This document shows positions 62,535 through 64,000 of a stretch of DNA of 64,000 bases, piece after piece. The stretch is taken from NCBI RefSeq assembly GCF_030464885.1, contig NZ_JALPRJ010000012.1, positions 93,939 through 157,938 of the forward strand. The letters are read 5' to 3'. This DNA comes from Caballeronia sp. SEWSISQ10-4 2. GTDB lineage: Bacteria > Pseudomonadota > Gammaproteobacteria > Burkholderiales > Burkholderiaceae. Made by a program: the position numbers and the translations under genes. Position 1 is the first letter of the stretch, and each line of letters starts with the position of its first letter. The notes beneath the pieces were generated by a model. That model searched no databases. It was not told the DNA's origin and saw only the letters and a list, made by a program, of their open reading frames with translations.

Positions 62535-63865
62535 CATCCATACGCCGCTGGCTGCTTGGCTGGCTGATTTTCGGGCTGGCTGCGACGTCGCTGGTGGCGG
62601 GTTATGGAATCTTCCACACGGCGCGCAAGGAAGCGAGCGAGTTGTTCGATTACGAGTTGCGCACCGTGGCGTTGTCGTTGCCGGCGAATATTGCTACCGC
62701 CGATGCTGCCGAGCGCAGCCGTCACAACTTCAACGGCATTGCCGACGATCGTATTGCCATCGACATCTGGGACCAGCAAGGCCAGCTTGTCTACCACTCG
62801 GTTAAAGAGCCCACGCTGCCGCGGCTTGCCGAAGGATTTCGTTCGATTGAGCGTGACGAATATCGATGGCGCGTGTTCGGGCTGCAGCAGGCCGACCGTT
62901 TCATTCAGGTCGCGCAACCATTTTCCGTGCGCGAGGATCTTGCGCTGCGGCTGGCGTTGCGCACGTTGTGGCCGCTGGCTCTGCTCGTGCCGGTGACGAT
63001 TGCGCTGGTGTTATTTGTGGTGGCTCGGGGACTTGCACCGATCGGCGGATTGTCGCGCGCGTTATCGCGTCGGTCGATCGACTCGCTTGAGCCATTGCAG
63101 GCCGACGCGCAGATGCCGGTGGAAATCCGGCCGTTGGTGGATGCGTTGAACGATTTGCTGCGGCGTTTGAGCGACGCTTCGCAAGCGCAGCGAATCTTCG
63201 TTGCCGATGCCGCGCACGAGTTGCGCACACCGCTTACCGCGTTGAAATTGCAGCTTCAGGCCGCCCGGCGCGACGGTACATTGCAGGGCGAGAGCCACAC
63301 GCTGGAGCGCCTGGAGGGGCGGCTCAACCGGATCATTCATCTTGCGCATCAACTGCTGACCATGGCGCGTGAGGATGCAAACCGGGCGGCGTCGATTGCG
63401 CCGATGAGTCTGCGGCGGTTGGCGGAGAGATCGGTGGGCGACCTGTCGTTGCTGGCGGAGGCCAAGGGCATTGACCTGGGGCTTGAAGAGCGGATCGGCA
63501 ATGCGTCCGATGACTATGTGGTGCTGGGCGATGAACAGGCGCTGGGGATCCTGCTGAATAATCTTATCGATAACGCTATCCGCCATACGCCGGAAGGCGG
63601 CAAGGTGGACGTAATCCTTACGCGCGATGCGCAGGGCGTGGGCGTTGAAGTGGCGGATACCGGCACGGGGATTGCGCCCGATGAACTGGACCGCGTGTTC
63701 GACCGGTTTTATCGCGGCGCGGGCGCGCAGGGGTCGGGGAGTGGCTTGGGGCTGGCGATTGCATCGAGTATCGCGGGGCGGCATGGGGCTACGCTCGATG
63801 TACGTAATCGGAGGGAAGGGAGCGGGCTAATCGTGAGGGTGGGGGGGCTGGCGCCAGTCGGGTGA
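62531..63865 (+). CDS. Sensor histidine kinase
   Basis: 444 residues. First membrane segment at about residues 7-29, a periplasmic sensor domain of about 115 residues (2CSK_N type), second segment near 146-166, a short HAMP-like linker, and HisKA with phosphorylated His229 in FVADAAHELRTPLTALKL. HATPase_c: LLNNLIDNAIRHTPEGG (N box), VADTGTGIAPDELDRVF (G1) and GSGSGLGLAIASSIA (G2). It phosphorylates the response regulator encoded just upstream. The periplasmic input is unknown; relatives sense divalent metals, cationic compounds or antimicrobial stress. Confidence 0.93.
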   Translation: MTSIRRWLLGWLIFGLAATSLVAGYGIFHTARKEASELFDYELRTVALSLPANIATADAAERSRHNFNGIADDRIAIDIWDQQGQLVYHSVKEPTLPRLAEGFRSIERDEYRWRVFGLQQADRFIQVAQPFSVREDLALRLALRTLWPLALLVPVTIALVLFVVARGLAPIGGLSRALSRRSIDSLEPLQADAQMPVEIRPLVDALNDLLRRLSDASQAQRIFVADAAHELRTPLTALKLQLQAARRDGTLQGESHTLERLEGRLNRIIHLAHQLLTMAREDANRAASIAPMSLRRLAERSVGDLSLLAEAKGIDLGLEERIGNASDDYVVLGDEQALGILLNNLIDNAIRHTPEGGKVDVILTRDAQGVGVEVADTGTGIAPDELDRVFDRFYRGAGAQGSGSGLGLAIASSIAGRHGATLDVRNRREGSGLIVRVGGLAPVG

Positions 63866-63946
63866 GGTGCCTGCTCGGCGGTTTGGGGTTTGGGGTTAGT
63901 GGGCGGGGGTAGTCTGGGTTGGTGCTTTCGGTGTTAGTGGTCGGGG

Positions 63947-64000
63947 TCAAACGGATTGCATCTTATTCAGCTTGGCCCTGGCACGCGTGACTTTCGCGAG
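63947..64000 (-). CDS. Possible C-terminal end of a gene continuing beyond the window
   Basis: On the minus strand the frame from the right edge reads LAKVTRARAKLNKMQSV and then TGA at 63947-63949. Only 17 codons are visible, so this may be the tail of a gene or chance. The 81 bp between it and the kinase stop is G/T-rich and shows no clear terminator. Confidence 0.25.
   Translation of the reverse strand, partial: LAKVTRARAKLNKMQSV

Noticed and set aside
1..64000. Search by eye for CRISPR arrays, IS elements, tRNA or rRNA genes and phage genes
   Set aside because: No regularly spaced repeats, transposase or integrase motifs, or cloverleaf sequences were found.

Overview
The window looks like a piece of a high-GC Burkholderiaceae genome, most like Paraburkholderia or Caballeronia. 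The signs are small DUF4148 and DUF3455 secreted proteins typical of Burkholderiales, an acdS/acdR pair as in rhizosphere burkholderias, a decayed type VI secretion locus, and one catabolic cluster after another, most with its own LysR, LacI, IclR, AraC or Lrp regulator. The genus is an inference from gene content. I saw no rRNA, tRNA, insertion sequence, prophage or CRISPR array.

Layout. 1-5442: sugar catabolism (partial sugar-phosphate isomerase, LacI regulator, three-gene sugar ABC importer, SDR dehydrogenase). 5451-12442: LysR regulator and a pxpA / biotin carrier / biotin carboxylase / pxpB / pxpC / NCS1 permease operon; the subunit set resembles a split urea carboxylase joined to a LamB/YcsF hydrolase. 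12574-17100: patatin lipase, two small exported proteins, a 0.6 kb stretch without clear genes, an orphan 69-residue protein and a chemoreceptor. 17184-20207: exported purple acid phosphatase and GDSL esterase. 20217-27720: galactoside importer with GH42 beta-galactosidase and a divergent LacI regulator; a 22-bp perfect palindrome lies between them. 27728-30724: flavoprotein disulfide reductase, AraC regulator, DOPA-dioxygenase-like protein.

30872-31955 holds the remains of a type VI secretion cluster: the 3' end of tssH, an apparently whole tssE, and the 3' half of tssJ on the other strand, joined at about 31556. 32072-37979: mmsA with a LysR regulator, then dpaL, an M20 amidohydrolase and an IclR regulator. 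38349-42157: acyl-CoA ligase, citryl-CoA-lyase-like protein and an MFS transporter broken by one TAG in place of a conserved Gln codon. 42318-46938: Lrp regulator and aminotransferase; LysR regulator, HAD hydrolase and D-threonine-aldolase-like enzyme. 46956-51074: YceI lipoprotein, DUF3455 protein, exported Fe/Mn superoxide dismutase and a hybrid histidine kinase. 51476-53572: ACC deaminase, its Lrp-type regulator, and the nucleoside phosphorylase PpnP. 53648-63865: small membrane protein, esterase, DUF4118 protein, an RND efflux operon and a divergent OmpR-type two-component system. Two exact CTTAAG-N5-CTTAAG boxes and one degenerate copy suggest the two-component system controls these genes.

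Most of the window is nutrient scavenging and transport, with stress and efflux functions at the right end. The most interesting points are the biotin-dependent Pxp-like operon, the acyl-CoA ligase/lyase operon with its broken transporter and repeated operator, the shared PmrA-type boxes, and the type VI relic.
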